The notes: generated by a model from the sequence alone, not told the origin. A stretch of DNA of 64,000 bases from Lutjanus erythropterus (GCA_020091685.1 CM034599.1:28781920-28845919), one strand, 5' to 3'; positions 1 to 13,480 are shown, counted from the stretch's first letter. Made by a program: numbers and translations.

Positions 1-3000
1 GTACGGCTGAGCAGTTCTAAAGAAAGGCAGGTCCTGCAGATTCCTGCTCCTGCCAAAGTTTGGTATTAATCCACGTCTCTGTTTCGACAAAGAGGTGGAG
101 CTGTCCCGTCTAGCCTCCTAGAGAGAGCATTATTTGTAAGACAGGTCAAACATAATTACGGTTAATAAACATGACAAAATAACCAAGTCAAAGCATTTTC
201 TTGGATATTCATCGAACACAATGGATTAAAAAAAAAAAAGCTCACTTTGTTCTGCAGGCGGGTGTAAGCAGCTCTGAAATGTTTCCGTGTATAGGTACTG
301 CGGTACGCTCCTCCTATGAGGTACTCGATCACCAGACCCATATCAATGAGTGTAAGATGGTAACCTATGGGAAGAGAAGTCTACACACAGTTTTAATATC
401 TTTCCATTTTCTATTCTGAGAAAACAAGTATATTATCCTATTACAGCAAGTTTCAGGATGATATAAAACAGTAGGTGTCATGTTGAGCCATTTTCAACCC
501 ATGAAATCACATTTTTTATAAATTTGTTAAGAAACAGTAATATAATTTAATTTACAGCTCAAAAAATTGTGCACTACATCTTTAAAAAGAATGTCCAGCA
601 TCTTTAAGTACCATCAATGTCCTGTAACTTGTGCAAACACCAATAATGTCTGACTAAAGTGTTGTCTTTAGTGGAATTTAATATTCATATCATTATAGAC
701 TTTCTCATCTTCACTACTCACCTGTTTCACATCTTCAGCGAGGTGGTGGAGGAAACGGTCTGTCTGTCCCTGTGGCTGTGGAAGGAATTTTGTATTATCA
801 TTGAGAGAGAATGGACAAGTAAACAGAAAATAACAACAAACAAATCAGAGCAAAAACAGAATCTACTACTTTTTAACACAGTTGGATATTGCATACACAG
901 TAGCAGCTCTGGGACCCTTAGCTTGTTTCTTATGGGGACTTATTATCCCAGAGTTATGAATAAGTAAACAGGCTTTAATACACAAAAGATAAATGCAGTG
1001 TGGAGAAAGCCAAGTGTGAGTGCACTGATGATAAAGAGTCTTGTGATCTCAAAAGCATCCTAAGACAACAACTGGGAAAAAATACCCTGAATGTGACTGA
1101 CCAGGAAGCCGAGAGATAACTGGTGCAAAACACTTACAGTGCATTATTGTGATTTCAATCAAAGCGACTGTTTTGGAATTTGTGCTTCAAGAGTCACAGA
1201 CAAAAGAACTGAATTTCTCCTGTTTGTGTAGCAAAGTGTGAGCCAAGGGGAAACAAAAGAGGAGATGATACAACAAGACAAAAAAATACTGCAGGCTGAA
1301 AGCCTTTTCTAAAAAGAAAGATATTTCTCAAATCTATTTAAAGGTAAGATAATATAAGCATTTATTGTTCACCAGGGGAGGAATTCAGGTGTTGCAGCAG
1401 CACAAGGACAGAAATAATAATAGAGATAATAATCAAGAATTTGTAAGGATGTAACAATACCAAAAACTCATAATAATAATCCCATGACAAACAGTTCATT
1501 ATATCATAACATATCCATACCCATATCATAACATTAAAAAAATGACAACCTGAATGAATGAATGAATGAACCTGAAATGTCCTTAATCAAATAATAAATC
1601 TGATGTGTACAGCATTTTTAGTTTGCATAAAATCATGATTCCTTTTGTGCTTCTAAAGTGCTTTCATTCTTTCGTCAAATAAAATAAAAGTATCCAGCTA
1701 CGACCCAAGCGTGTGCAAAAAATTGGCATGAATTATCCTTAGCAATGAATGCTTGAATTGTGTGTGGAGAACTGCAAGCAAAAGAGCAATGCAGCAGTCA
1801 ATAACAGCCCTTTTATAAAATGAAATAAAAACAATAAAATACAATAATTTACCATGTAATATTGCAGTTTATACTGACACAATCTGTACAGAATTTAGAC
1901 ATTTTTTTTAATTGTGAGCTCATGATATTTGATTTATTGTTACATCCCTAATAATTAGAAATCGGAATCAAGAACACCCAAGTCAGGAAAAAAAATACTA
2001 TTTGGTTTCATGGGGCCAAAGGGAACATCATAAGGTCCTGGTCAGATCAAACTCTATTGGTGTTGGTATTACTTTAAGGGTTCTGGTATTGGTATTTCCT
2101 TCAGACTTTTTTTTAACTATACACAGCCCTTTATGCCTCTGACCTCAAATCCATCATGCTAGGTTGTAATGTCTCTCATTTCAGGTAAGGGTCAAAACAG
2201 CAGCAATATGCCAGACTACGCAACACATGCTTTAATTCCAGGAATGCCATGTATTTGACACTCTACACCCAGATATCGTGCTATAATGACATCAGCACAA
2301 TGCAGGTAGGATTAGTTGATTTTTTGTTTCACTAATAAAACCTAAATGGCGATAACAGACTGTTGGTGCAGCCAGCTCAGGAATCAATAAGGCCATTGAT
2401 AAAGAATCGGGCAAATATGCAAAATCAATAATAGTACTGGTATAAATAAAATCTTATTAGTTCTCACCCCTATTAATAACATGCTGCATTTCTAAACTTG
2501 CGCATGAGATAAGTCAATAAGAAATTGTGAAGGAGATGGATCAATCACAAACATTATAAGTGGATGATAAATATATTATAATTACCATGTTATAGAGCTC
2601 CTCGAGGCGATCCACAGTGAGGAAGCGGCTCATAGTCATGCCGTTATCAATCAGCAGTTTGACAAAACTGACCCGGTCCATCACCAGAGCATCCAGCATG
2701 GCCTGCTCCAAGGAACCAACCTAAATACAGCACAACTACAGATTTTGAGTATGCAAAATATTCCTTGTACGCAATAATATCATATGCAGTAATTACACCA
2801 CAGTTTCCAGGAGTGGTTCATTCAGTCTAACCTGCCAATGCTGTCCGTACACCAGGACATCTTTCTGTGCAATGTCAGCCCTGTCCCAGGCCAGAGTCAT
2901 ACTCAGCTGCTCTGCAGGACTGGCCTTGGTGCCTGGTCATCACACAGAAACAAAAACATACGACAGAACTTGAATTGCTGTGATCCTAAACTCACTCCTT

Positions 3001-6000
3001 TTTCATGGCTGAAATTTTGAGTTGTCATGGCAGGAAAAACTCAGCTCTAACATTCATGCTTGTTGTTTCATTCAAGTTGTGTCAGTGAGTCAGCCCACAC
3101 AATAACGAGCCTGGACTGCTAAACCTATAAAGAATGTAGCGATCATTGATATAATATGATGACTTATTATCATTTTATTTTCCTGCTATGACATGTCAAA
3201 ATGTCTGCAGTGAAAAATGTTTATTGTCAGAACCAAGAGGAGAAAAATAAGTACCCTTGAGAGCAGTTGTCAAAATGGCCGCATCAGGTGCCATTTGATC
3301 CTCTGGCTCAGAGTCAAAGATGGTGATCTGTTGTTCAAAGACATATTGAGATAGTGTGATTAGTCCATGTGTTGAATCACAACATACACATTCTCAAATA
3401 GTGTTTTACTTACAGACTGTCTGTGATCCATACACTGCAGGAGGAGATTGTAGAGCTGAGCAGCTTCTGCTCTCTCTACTGCAAACACTTGTCCTATCCT
3501 GACAAGGAAGTCCTCTTTAATGTCAGCATCTAACTGCCTACAAAATATAAGTTAGATTTGTGACATATCTGCTGATTTAACAGTTGCTACTTGCCATATA
3601 ACAACACAGTCAAAACATGTACTTCGGTTTTACACACTTATGTAGATCGTTTAGATTTACTCCTGTATATCCATTATTGGTAACTTTCGTATTTTCTAAC
3701 TTGGACCTTATTTTGATTATTATTATTTTTGTTTTAATGGGGACAACATTTTTTTTTAAAATTGGTCCAGTATTGAGGGAGACCTCTGCAGCTGTCAGCC
3801 AGGAAACATGCTGCAATGTACCAGATCCTGCCGGAACAGGATCTAGTACCTCCAACATTAGGACTAGCACCTATCTGATTGGATCTAGCACCTCCTTTGT
3901 CACCATCAAAATCTTAAAAAAAGTTTTGTGCAATATCTAATGTTATGTGATGATTACTGTAAATCCTGCAGTGAAGCAAGGGGGATTTTATACCGTGAAA
4001 CGGTGAAATAACTGGCTAAATTCTGAGACCTAAAGCTGCTGGTTTTATTACCAGAGCACATCTAAGACAAGCAGATGCATCAAGACACGGGTTTATATTG
4101 AGACTCAGTTCAGGTAATTTAACCTCCGATCCACTAACCACGGCACTGTGGCAAGTTAACATACATTTGTGACCTATAACCAACCACATGATCAAATGTT
4201 AGACTGATTTTATGAAGAGTTTCCTCAATTTGAACTTGAGAATATTACACAGCAGTCAGAGAGTGTTTGCTCTCCCTGCCTGTCTGTAATGCTGTACCTG
4301 TAGGTTGCCTCAAAGATGCCTGTCACTGCAAAAAATCCTCTTTATCTGATTGAAGTTTTAAATGGATCATGCTACTTCTGAACTGACTATATGTCCTCAC
4401 TAAGAAAAAAAAATGGTGGAACTTCCTGAGTCAAATTAGGGGCATTTCTGTGGGAGCGTCACTGTCCATAGTATTGAGTAGTATTGAGAATAGTATTGAG
4501 AGTGGAGGAGATCCATCAACAGAATATGTTTGGTTTTTCTAGTTCTAAATCGAACCTTCAGCCCTAATTCTATTTCCCCCCATTGTGTACAATCCACAAA
4601 CAGAAGGGAAACAAGCAGAGGGAAGGAGCAGCTAATGAGAGAGAGAGAGTTGCAAACTATAAACAGCTGTTTTTACACATCTCCCCCCTGCTGATTCAGC
4701 TAAAACAGCTGTTTTAATGCTCTCAGCAAATCCACCAGACTCCACTTACTGTAACTATAATTTTACCATGATAAAACACACTTCATTCAAGCTTGCCAAA
4801 CGCAGCCAAAAATAAATCCTTAATTCACCATGTTAGATGTGAAAATATTCCGGCTCTTCACTCTGATTTCCCCTGCTGCTTTTCTGACCTCTCCCAGTCG
4901 CTCCTCACTGGATATTTTCAAATCCACTTGGATGAAGAAAAAAGGATTTATTTTGACCAAATCAGAGTTGGTGATTGTCGGAGCAGCAGAAAGGGAAACC
5001 AAGACAGTTTTGGTGCATTTTATTTTGTTTCTGTGATAAAATTATAAAACTGCTGTTTCTGTAAATGGAGTCTGATGTCTTTGACGAAAGTGATAAAATG
5101 TCTTTTCAAGCAAAAAGCATCTTCCTCTTTCACAAAAAGGTCCCTCTGTAGGGATCCTTTCCATAATACTGTCAGGCTTATAACAATCTGAGCTTGTCAG
5201 TAGCAAAACCACTTTTAATGGGTGTACTTTGACAGTGTACAATTACCCATAGGGATTACACTGCAGCCTGTTTTGCAGCTGACAACTGCAGCAGTCTTGC
5301 TCAGTACTGGACCAGTTACAAACCATGTTCTCCCCATTGGTCACTCAGACACAAAAACATGGAAAAATATGGTCCAGGTTGAAAAAAACAAAGTCACTCT
5401 TTAAGGTAAGCCTGCGTACCTGTCAACAGCCGTTTGCTTGTGCAAGAAGGCAAGCAGGTCAGCAGCCCTGCCCGATCCCTCAAACACAAACACTGGCACA
5501 GGGGGCACACTGCTAACATAATCCAACACTGTGGACACAATGGCAGGGCCTCCCTCCACCACCACACACACCACTGGCACTCCTTGGTTCAAACCTATAA
5601 ACAAGGGAGGAGAGAGGGACATAACATTAATCATTTCAAACTCCTATGCTTTTCTCACTTCCTATATATACTGCACAAAAACACACAGACTCACGAGGGT
5701 GTATCTTCTGTAGTTGGATGTGTTTCTCAAGTTTCTTCCTGAGGCCTTGTTGGCAGCCATGTTTTCCCATCGTCCCATCATCCACCAACAGAAAGTGGGA
5801 GTGGAAACCATTAAGACAAGCCCTCTTGCTCAGAGGGTTCCCCAGTGGCTGGTATGGCCTGAACACCTGAACCACGAGGAGTCAAAGACACACCAGCCAC
5901 GAGTCAATCATAGTAAAACAACACACTGGGATTTGTTAGAAATATTTGTACATATGCAGTGTCAAACTGTTGTAAACTCTGTGAGGTTGTAGTACTCACA

Positions 6001-9000
6001 TCTCTGCCTATAAGGTCTGTGTTGTTGTCAATGACTCCCCATGGCGTAATGCCCACTGTGTTTCTCTTCCTCAGGTTGTGGCCCCCGAATGTTTTCACTG
6101 CCTCGCCCACATACTTAGACACACCTAGAGAGAATGTAAAGAGCAGCTGAAAGCACTGCAAATACACAATTCAACAGTATAAATAAATAATTCAGCTGAC
6201 TTAAGAAGGGCATCATTCACCATCTTGCGTAATAATCAAATTGTTCTTTGACCAGCTGCAAACAAGTGGCCATAGCACAAAGCTACACACCAAAGATCAG
6301 ACCCATAAACACTGAGAATGAATGGACTGAGTCATTACAAATGAACTCAGGCTTTCACCAAGTAAGTTTTTTTTTCAGTTCAATCAGACAGAAATATTCA
6401 ATGATTCATTCTTTTTTAATTCAGTACACCACATTAAATTCCTCTTGAGTATATTTTACCAATAAGACTCATGTTCTAACACATTTCCTTGTCATCTGTG
6501 AGGTGAAAACATCAGATTTTCACACAGTCAGAAAAACTGAAAATGTGCGTCCTCCCATTGTTCAGGTATAAAATCAGCGCACCTGCAGAGTTTCTCTCCT
6601 GCAGGCTGCTGCAGCTGCTGTCCCGTTTCATCTGCCCTGCACACTCTGCTCCCCTTCACGCCATGAATCAAGGGCCTATTTTGACCAAACCCCAGTTGTT
6701 GATTGTTGTAACAGTGGAAATTTGAACCCAGATACTTTTGGTGAGTTTTATTTTGTTTCAGTTTGAATGAAACTGATGATGATGATGATGTTGTTTTGCA
6801 AAAGGAGTTGAAGAGGTTGATTTTGTGATTTGGTGGTTTGGTGAGAAAAATTTTAAAAAGCTGTTTCTGTTTAAACAAAACATATCTTTCTCCTTAAAAA
6901 AGGTCTCTCACTGTCGTGTTCCTTTCCATAATGTTGTCAGGCACTTTTAAAATTCAGAGCCTGTTAGTGGCAAAAACAAGCATAAGCAAACAAGTAAGCA
7001 GGTGACCTGCTTCACGCCGTGATGTGCTCTGGTGAAGTGGTTGCAACGTGTCACCTGCAACGTTTCTATCAGTCCTCTTCACCTCCATCACAGTTGGTTT
7101 TGTGGTTTGTGGTGATTTTTAGCCTTGGTCTCTAAAGTTTACAGCCTATCATGCTGTTGCATTGCTCTGTGTACGATGATGCCGCTAAAAAACAGGAGCT
7201 GACACTGTTTACCAACCACTCATGTCACCTTCTCTCACTAACCAACCACCTGTGCATGATATCACAAGGATTTTTTTAATGAATGTGCCAGCTAATATAA
7301 AAATTACAATTCCCCTTATTCATAGTTTCTCACTGAAATGTTCTTTCTGTGCACTTTTGTAAGCTTCTCTCTGTTTTAAACTGCCATGCTGGCAATCTGA
7401 CTAGCTCAAGATCTCTACATCTCTAGAGTCTACACTGACATCAAAGCAAAGAAACTTTTAAGTGTTAAATTTGAGAACAGAATTTGGTGCAGTGACCGGT
7501 CATAGAAAAAGAACATTTAATAGGAAGATGCCATGGAATCTGCTTTTGGTTAACTCCCCCCACCTGTATTGATGCCATCAGTGAGTATCCACGCCTCTGT
7601 GCTGCGGGCAGCAGTAATTAACCCTTTGCTGAAGGCCTGCTTGACTTTTGGTGGCAGGGTGAAGTTTTCTGAGCCTCCCTGGACGGTCAGTAGTAGCTTG
7701 GGTCTCTCCATCTGCCACTCCCTCAGCATCAGTTGGAGCAACGCCTCTGGCTTTGAGTCCACGGCCACACGAACATACTAGACAAGAAACACATTGAACT
7801 TTTGGTGACTGAGAAGCTTCTTGTGCTTTTCTCAGGTACTGCTAGTGTGACTACTGTTTAAGTAGATATTATCTTACATCATAGCAAACCAAAGTCTGTT
7901 TATATAAACATCAAAAGTCAAACTGTCTTGTTCGGTCTTGGACAAGCATTTATCCTCATTTTTTTGAGTAACACCTTGCATAAAATGGGAGTTATCAAAA
8001 TTTGTGATGCTTATTGAGCAAACAACCATTTTTTTCTTTTACCTACAAACACATATTCTGTTCACTGACCTTGGCTCGGCACACGCGTGTGGCAGTGTCC
8101 TGAAAGTCTACGGTCCCATATGCATTAGTGGGACTGGTTTTGGTGTGGAGCTCTATGGACCAGTCCTCCTCCACATCCTGTCCAGGACCAGGATAGAGGG
8201 ATATGGGGGGAGGGGACTCTTGCCAAGAGTGCTCCCCCATCAGGCGGCCACAACAACATCTGGCCAAAGGAAACATTATGTAACTGAGCATAGCAGGTGC
8301 AGATTTTTGGGTTTACACAGAAACATAGTTCACATCATTCATAGTTCATAGTTTTTAACTAAAAAAGAAGGTATTTGTTTGTAAAGCACCCCATAATCAT
8401 GGTAGTGTTGGTGGGTATTATTCATGGACACCTGATAGGCTTCCTCCTGACTTAATTAAGACAAACTGCTACGATTCCTCCCTGTTTCCTGTCTCCCTCC
8501 CTTCCTCTTCACCTCCCTTTGTCCTTGGTTCTACAAAATCCACACACATCTCTCATTCATACAACTCCTACACTATAAATACCCCAAAATTCTACCAAGT
8601 GTTTTTATATTTATATATATAGGATTGCAACAACATAAAATACCTTGGCCCAGTTTATGAAAGATTAGAGGGATATTTTGGATTATTTGAAGTTGGGTTG
8701 TTGGTTGAGGTACTTATCCATAGTCAGTGTATTACCTACAGTAGATAACAATTGGCACATCCCTAGTTTAGAGAAGCAGCAGAAGTACCGGTGTAGGAAG
8801 ATTAACAATGTATTGCTGTGGACAGGGTTAGCAGCAAAAAGTATTTCAGCAACGTGAAAAATCTAGTTTATCTCAGTTTAAGTGTAGGCTAGAATATATC
8901 CACCACTTTACCTTGCTGTCAGACAACCTTTTTTGACTGGGAAACTCCCACAATATAAGCCAAATATCACTTTCTCTCTCACTTGGCCAGACTCCTTTGG

Positions 9001-12000
9001 CAAAAACAGTAATTTTACCTCGCAGAACACAGGAATCGCTGGTCTACTGCTGCCTCAGTTGTTAGTTTGTTTGAGTTATTGTGTGACTTCAGTGAATCCG
9101 AACTAACCCTTTAAAACACAGAAGTTAGACCATAACACAAATAAACTAACTGATCAATGCAGCGATACATCAGCAACTCCCGTGTTCTGTTCAGTAAAAT
9201 TACTGTTTTTGACACAGGAGTTTGGTGGCTTTGGAGAGTGGATACACAGCTTATTAACAGTGGTTTCCCGTTGAAAAAGGCTGTCTGAGGGCAAGGTGAA
9301 GTGGTCCAAAAATTCTAAATATAGCGTACACTAAAACTGTTATTGATTTTTTCGGGTGGGCCTTTTTTTTTAGGTACCTAAAATACGTTTTACTACTGAC
9401 CCTGATCACAACAGTATAATGCTTAGCTTCCTACAACAGTATTCCTGTTGCTTCTTCGAACAGGGGGTGAGCTGACCGCCTACTGTAGGTAATAAACTGA
9501 TAGGTTTCATTCAACCTCACTTCAGAAAATATGAATGATCCCTTTTAAGAAGTTCAAAAAAGGTAGTGACATTAGAAGACATTAGAACTAGCAACACATG
9601 AGAGAAACAAAAAGGGAGAAATAAAAAAGGGATGGAAACATTTACACAAAAATCTACACATTGATGACACAACCGCGTCACTGGAATCAGCGGGCGGGGT
9701 GTAAGAGAGGAAATGTTGAGGGTTTGAAGGTGGTAAAAAGACACATATAAACACAAATGTCAGAATTTTACCTTATCAAGCTTTGACACACTTGACATAC
9801 TGGAATACATCTGCAAGAAACAGGAAATTACACATTATCAAAGAATCTACATGGTCTCTATTCCTGGAAATAAGGGCTGAGTGCCAAATAGTTTTGCTCT
9901 CAGAAAAATGTTTTTTTCCAACCACTGCTGTTAATATCATGCTGTGCACTAACTAAACAAATCATCCTGTATTTCTTCTGAGAATCATAAAAACTTGTAT
10001 TTTACAGCTCTTTGGAAGCTCATCAGTGCAATCAGATTCCAGTTTACCTGTGTAGGTCTCGAGAGGAAGGAATAAATTTCACACACTCCCTCTTGAAGAA
10101 GGTTTCCTCAATCCAAGACCTTCGTGACTGGAATGAGAAGAGAAAATATTTACTTACAGTAACCAAATTCTGGAGCAGCCAAGTACCACATTCTCAACTG
10201 TATTGTCAAACTCATCCTCAAGCAAGAAAACACACATAAAATTCCTGAAAAATTGTGATCAGTGACCTTCTCAGTGAAGCTCATTGCGGTGCCGGCAGCA
10301 GCCTGCAGCACACGCCGGACCCAGAGGCAACTAGGTCCCTCCCCGTCATAGAAACCTGAACTGCGCTCTTAAAAACACTGACGGGATATGAAAGTTAACA
10401 GTCAACCTCTCATTCAGCTTCTCAGCAGTCTTTCCTTCATGCTTCCCCCGGTTTTTCAAGGTCTGTTCTGCTCCTGTCCTCCGTTTCCCAGACGCATTTT
10501 CAACAATGGCCTTACTGAGCAGAGCATTGTTGGTAGGAAACATACACACATCCCCTTCCTGAGATTAGTTCACATGGCAGGGAGCCGGTATGTTCCCTTC
10601 CTGGTTCAGACTGTGTAAACACTAAACAGGGTTCTGAAGTGTAGCTGATGTAGCTCACAATGTTTTTATAGTACATAGATTTCTTTACAGAGAAAAAAAT
10701 TGTGCTACAACCACAATTTTAGAATTGCCACATGGCTAAAAAATAAAATTAAAAATTAAAGCAGAATATATTCATGTAAGTCAGTGTTTCTCTAACTTTT
10801 TACACCATGTACCACCTCAGAAAATAAGAGGCTCCCCAAGTACCACCATTATGGCTGATGCTAAAATACAGTAGCATAGGCCTACCCTATGCAAAAATGT
10901 CTATGTGGGGTAACCATAAAATCAGATAATTTAATGTGTTTAAAAAGGCTGAAATTCAAATTCAACACACCAAATAAACTAGTTTGGCAAAATCTTACAT
11001 TAGTACTACTTAATTTTAAATAAAAGCAAAAGAACACTATTATTCTTAATATTATAATTAATCTGGGGGATCGTGTGAGTCACGTTAACTTCCAAAAGTC
11101 AAGTGGTGTAACCATCATTCATTGCTAATATTGCGCAAGAAGACATTGTGACAGGAAATGATACTTGAAAGTCATTAAATTTCTTCTACTTCATGCACAA
11201 GTGAACACTAATCCTGCTGCAAGGGCCTGTGACCTTGCCAAAAGAAGTGAAAGGCTCTTGCTGTCAGATGTTTTTCCTAAACTGAAATAACGGAAATTAA
11301 ACAAAGTTTAGTTGATCTTGTTAACTGTCATACTTGATTCTCAGTCTCAGTTTCTTCAAAAAAGAAAAAAAGAAAATTGGCCTTTGACTGATGGTCAGGT
11401 GGTGTAACTGGTTTGTGTCAATTGGCGTAAGCACTATTTTTAAAAAAATATTTAGGGGGAAAATTAATGTAGAATAAAATATAATCCAGTATTGCAGTGT
11501 AACAACATGTTGTAAACATTTTTACACAGTTTCTTTATAATTTGTTGACTTGACAACATCATGTTATGTCTCTGTAATCTCTGCCTTCTTCATTTTAACT
11601 TATTCTTAGTGTCATGTTTTTCTAGTTTTACTGTTCTTATTTCTTTTACTGTGTTTTATTGTTTTTCTATTTTTTAGTGTCTTTGCTTGTGTCTTGTTTT
11701 ACTTCAGTGTTAGTTTACTCCTGTTTGGCCCTCTGTTGTTATTTTGCTTCCTTGTTATCCTGCTCTTGTGCTCTTTTACTTTGTCTGTCAAAGCACTTTG
11801 TAAACTCTGTTTTTAAAGATGCTGTATAAATAAAGTTATTATAATTTAAGAATTTTAGAAATGTATTTAGAAAACTGTGTTTTCAGCAAGTTCTCTGTTC
11901 AATACAGAGAAGATGCATAAAATTTTAATCTACAGATAATGCTAAATTCATGCTCATGCATTCATGCTTGAAATTCATGAGTACACTTCGATACAGTCTG

Positions 12001-13161
12001 AGTGGAAAAAAAATAATATTTCTAATTCATCCATGAAACTGAATTATTAATTTTGCAAACCCTTATTTTTCACTTACCTTAACTAATCATGGATGACCTG
12101 TGTGTGCACCATGTGCATGAACATGGCTACGTAACAGGCTGATATTGAAATAAAAACATTACAGGAAAAAACTTTTTTTCATCTGCTGTCATCGTTTAAG
12201 TAGCATCTTTAGAATGTGTTTTTAAATTAATGCATATCATATCTAAACATTTAGGAGATTCCTCAGTGTACCACCAGTGGTTCCTGTACCATAATAAGAG
12301 AATCTGGGATCCAGACAAAATGTTGTATCATATATGACTTTGTTTTCAGAGATTTTCAGAGTATACATAAATATTATATATTGCACTTTTTACTCCATTA
12401 CAACTATCTGACACCTTTGATAACTAGTTACTACAGAAAACATGAAAATGTACAAGTGCAGCTGTGTTGATTAATCAATCAATCTATTGACAGAAAATGT
12501 ATCAGCGACTTATTTAAGGATAATTTCATTCAATTTTTATGTGAAGACATTTCGCGGCTGGGGATTTGCTACTTTTACTTTTCACTATTCTAAATATTTT
12601 TGTTTGTTTTTTGCTGTTAGTTTTAATAGTTTAGTGGTTTGTACTGTTGGTTGGACAGAACCAACACTGTGAAGGTGTTACTTAAGGCTCTAGTTCTCAA
12701 TCTTATCTATCTTATCGTAATAATAATCATTAGTTGCAGGCCTATAGGTCGAAATGAAGCAAATATAACAGTAAAAAGGAGCCGTTCCTTCACTGCATGC
12801 TTAATAATAATCTGACTAATACATAATAGCGTCAAAGTCACAATGGCCATTTTTCAACTTTGACTTAATAAGTTCAGTAAGATAAGGTCACCATTAAGTC
12901 AGTAATATCTCCAATTAAAGCACCTGACGTTACCTGTTATAACCTAAATGTAAACAGAAAACTGTATAAGTAATATATAATTCATCTTTATGTTGGCTAA
13001 CGTTGAAATCCCATCGAAACTCAGCTGACATTAGCTATTAGCTGACGGCAGCTAATAAGTAGTGTTAAATAAATTCCTGAACTATTTGTTTTCACTCGCT
13101 GGAAACCAGCTGGTCTACATACTACAGCAGAATTAAGTATTTGTTATACTGAACTTACCAT
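1..13161 (-). CDS. trpm6: TRPM6 channel, N-terminal part (gene runs off left edge)
   Basis: Melastatin-type TRP cation channel of the TRPM6/TRPM7 group; known members carry Mg2+ and Ca2+ across epithelial membranes and end in an alpha-kinase. Coding exons in transcript order (minus strand): 13159-13161, 10048-10127, 9772-9810, 8070-8259, 7564-7777, 6000-6124, 5695-5866, 5420-5594, 3414-3537, 3255-3327, 2832-2932, 2586-2720, 722-775, 246-380, 1-117. All junctions are GT-AG and in phase, giving about 579 residues. Seen: the Cys cluster CIPVCQVCQ with [57 protein letters not shown] and YTRKHFR, all in the cytosolic melastatin homology region before the membrane part. TRPM6 rather than TRPM7 is favoured by [28 protein letters not shown] and FFRTAQPY, and by linkage to c9orf40 and carnmt1. 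The transmembrane and kinase exons are outside the window. The first exon holds only the ATG; a second candidate start lies at 10282-10284. Confidence 0.9.
3675..5404. mobile_element. Inverted-arm repeat element in a trpm6 intron
   Basis: The left arm (about 3675-3825) contains 'aatggggacaacat' and 'ttggtccagtattgag'. The right arm (about 5245-5404), read in reverse, contains 'aatggggagaacatgg' and 'ctggtccagtactgag'. The arms match for roughly 150 bases with scattered differences, the layout of a non-autonomous DNA transposon. No transposase reading frame is visible between them. A second diverged copy of part of the interior lies at 6545-6975. Confidence 0.6.
6545..6975. repeat. Second copy of the interior of the 3675-5404 element
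   Basis: Shares ordered blocks with 4820-5220: 'attttgaccaaa' followed by a '(g)ttg.tgattgt' block, then 'ggtg..ttttattttgtttc', then 'cctttccataat.. tgtcaggc' and 'cagtagcaaaa'. Divergence is substantial, with a short GAT/ATG run at about 6773-6791. Same orientation, about 1.7 kb away. Confidence 0.6.
8668..9545. mobile_element. Foldback (terminal-inverted-repeat) element in a trpm6 intron
   Basis: The ends are inverted copies: 'attacctacagtag' at 8731-8744 and 'ctactgtaggtaat' at 9480-9493. Further inward, 'cagtaattttacctcgcagaacac' near 9010 faces 'gtgttctgttcagtaaaattactg' near 9183. The whole unit can fold into a long imperfect hairpin. It has no visible coding capacity. A related copy lies in a cluh intron at about 56830-57700. 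Confidence 0.7.
10267..10284 (-). CDS. trpm6: Candidate alternative first coding exon of trpm6
   Basis: On the minus strand an ATG at 10282-10284 opens six codons, MSFTEK, and stops at AAG|GTCACT. Splicing to the acceptor at 10127 continues in frame into the shared exon that begins [10 protein letters not shown]. The donor is weaker than the ATG|GTAAGT donor at 13157. Human TRPM6 is known to use several alternative 5' exons, which makes a second start plausible. It is an inference from frame and spacing. Confidence 0.45.
10782..12306. mobile_element. hAT-like non-autonomous transposon
   Basis: Left end 'cagtgtttctctaacttttt' followed by 'ccatgtaccacc'; right end 'gtaccataataagagaatctg', which reads inward as CAGATTCTCTTATTATGGTAC. 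These are imperfect terminal inverted repeats of the CAGnGnTTCTC type seen in hAT elements of fish. I could not find a clear 8-base target duplication. No transposase is visible inside. A separate repeat tail lies at about 11575-11850. Confidence 0.55.
11575..11850 (+). repeat. LINE/SINE-like 3' tail
   Basis: A T-rich stretch ends in 'aaagcactttgtaaactctg' and 'gctgtataaataaagttatt', a 3' end common to several teleost retroposon families. The family cannot be named from the tail alone. It lies inside the 10782-12306 element, so it probably inserted into it. Confidence 0.4.
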
Positions 13162-13480
13162 GGCTGAAGGTTTCGGTTAGACTTTTAACATCTGCGAGTC
13201 TTCATTCACGTTGTGTGAAATCCCACCGGTTCATCGTTATTCTCCTGTCTGACAGGACTGACTGCTCCTTTTATCAGCCACAGGTCCAAAGGGCAGGGAG
13301 AGTCTCTGTGAGGAGCCTTGAGGAGTTCATGACCTCCTCTTTCAAACACATTCAGGCCTGTTTCAACTCCTCAGCTGTCAACAAACACTGCAGGTGTTAT
13401 TGTTCCCCCCCATCCTGGTCCTGGTCCACAGGCAGGGAGGTGTGGGGATGGTGACCTAACCGGTGACAGTGGGAAAGATC
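13162..13480 (-). promoter_or_regulatory. Likely trpm6 leader/promoter region
   Basis: Sequence just upstream (minus strand) of the ATG-only first exon. It is less AT-rich than the surrounding introns. I see no clear TATA box. The start site is not resolvable from sequence, so this interval is an inference from position. Confidence 0.35.

Noticed and set aside
1-13161. Assignment of the left gene to trpm7, trpm1 or trpm3
   Set aside because: Diagnostic stretches ([38 protein letters not shown]) and the neighbouring c9orf40/carnmt1 favour trpm6.
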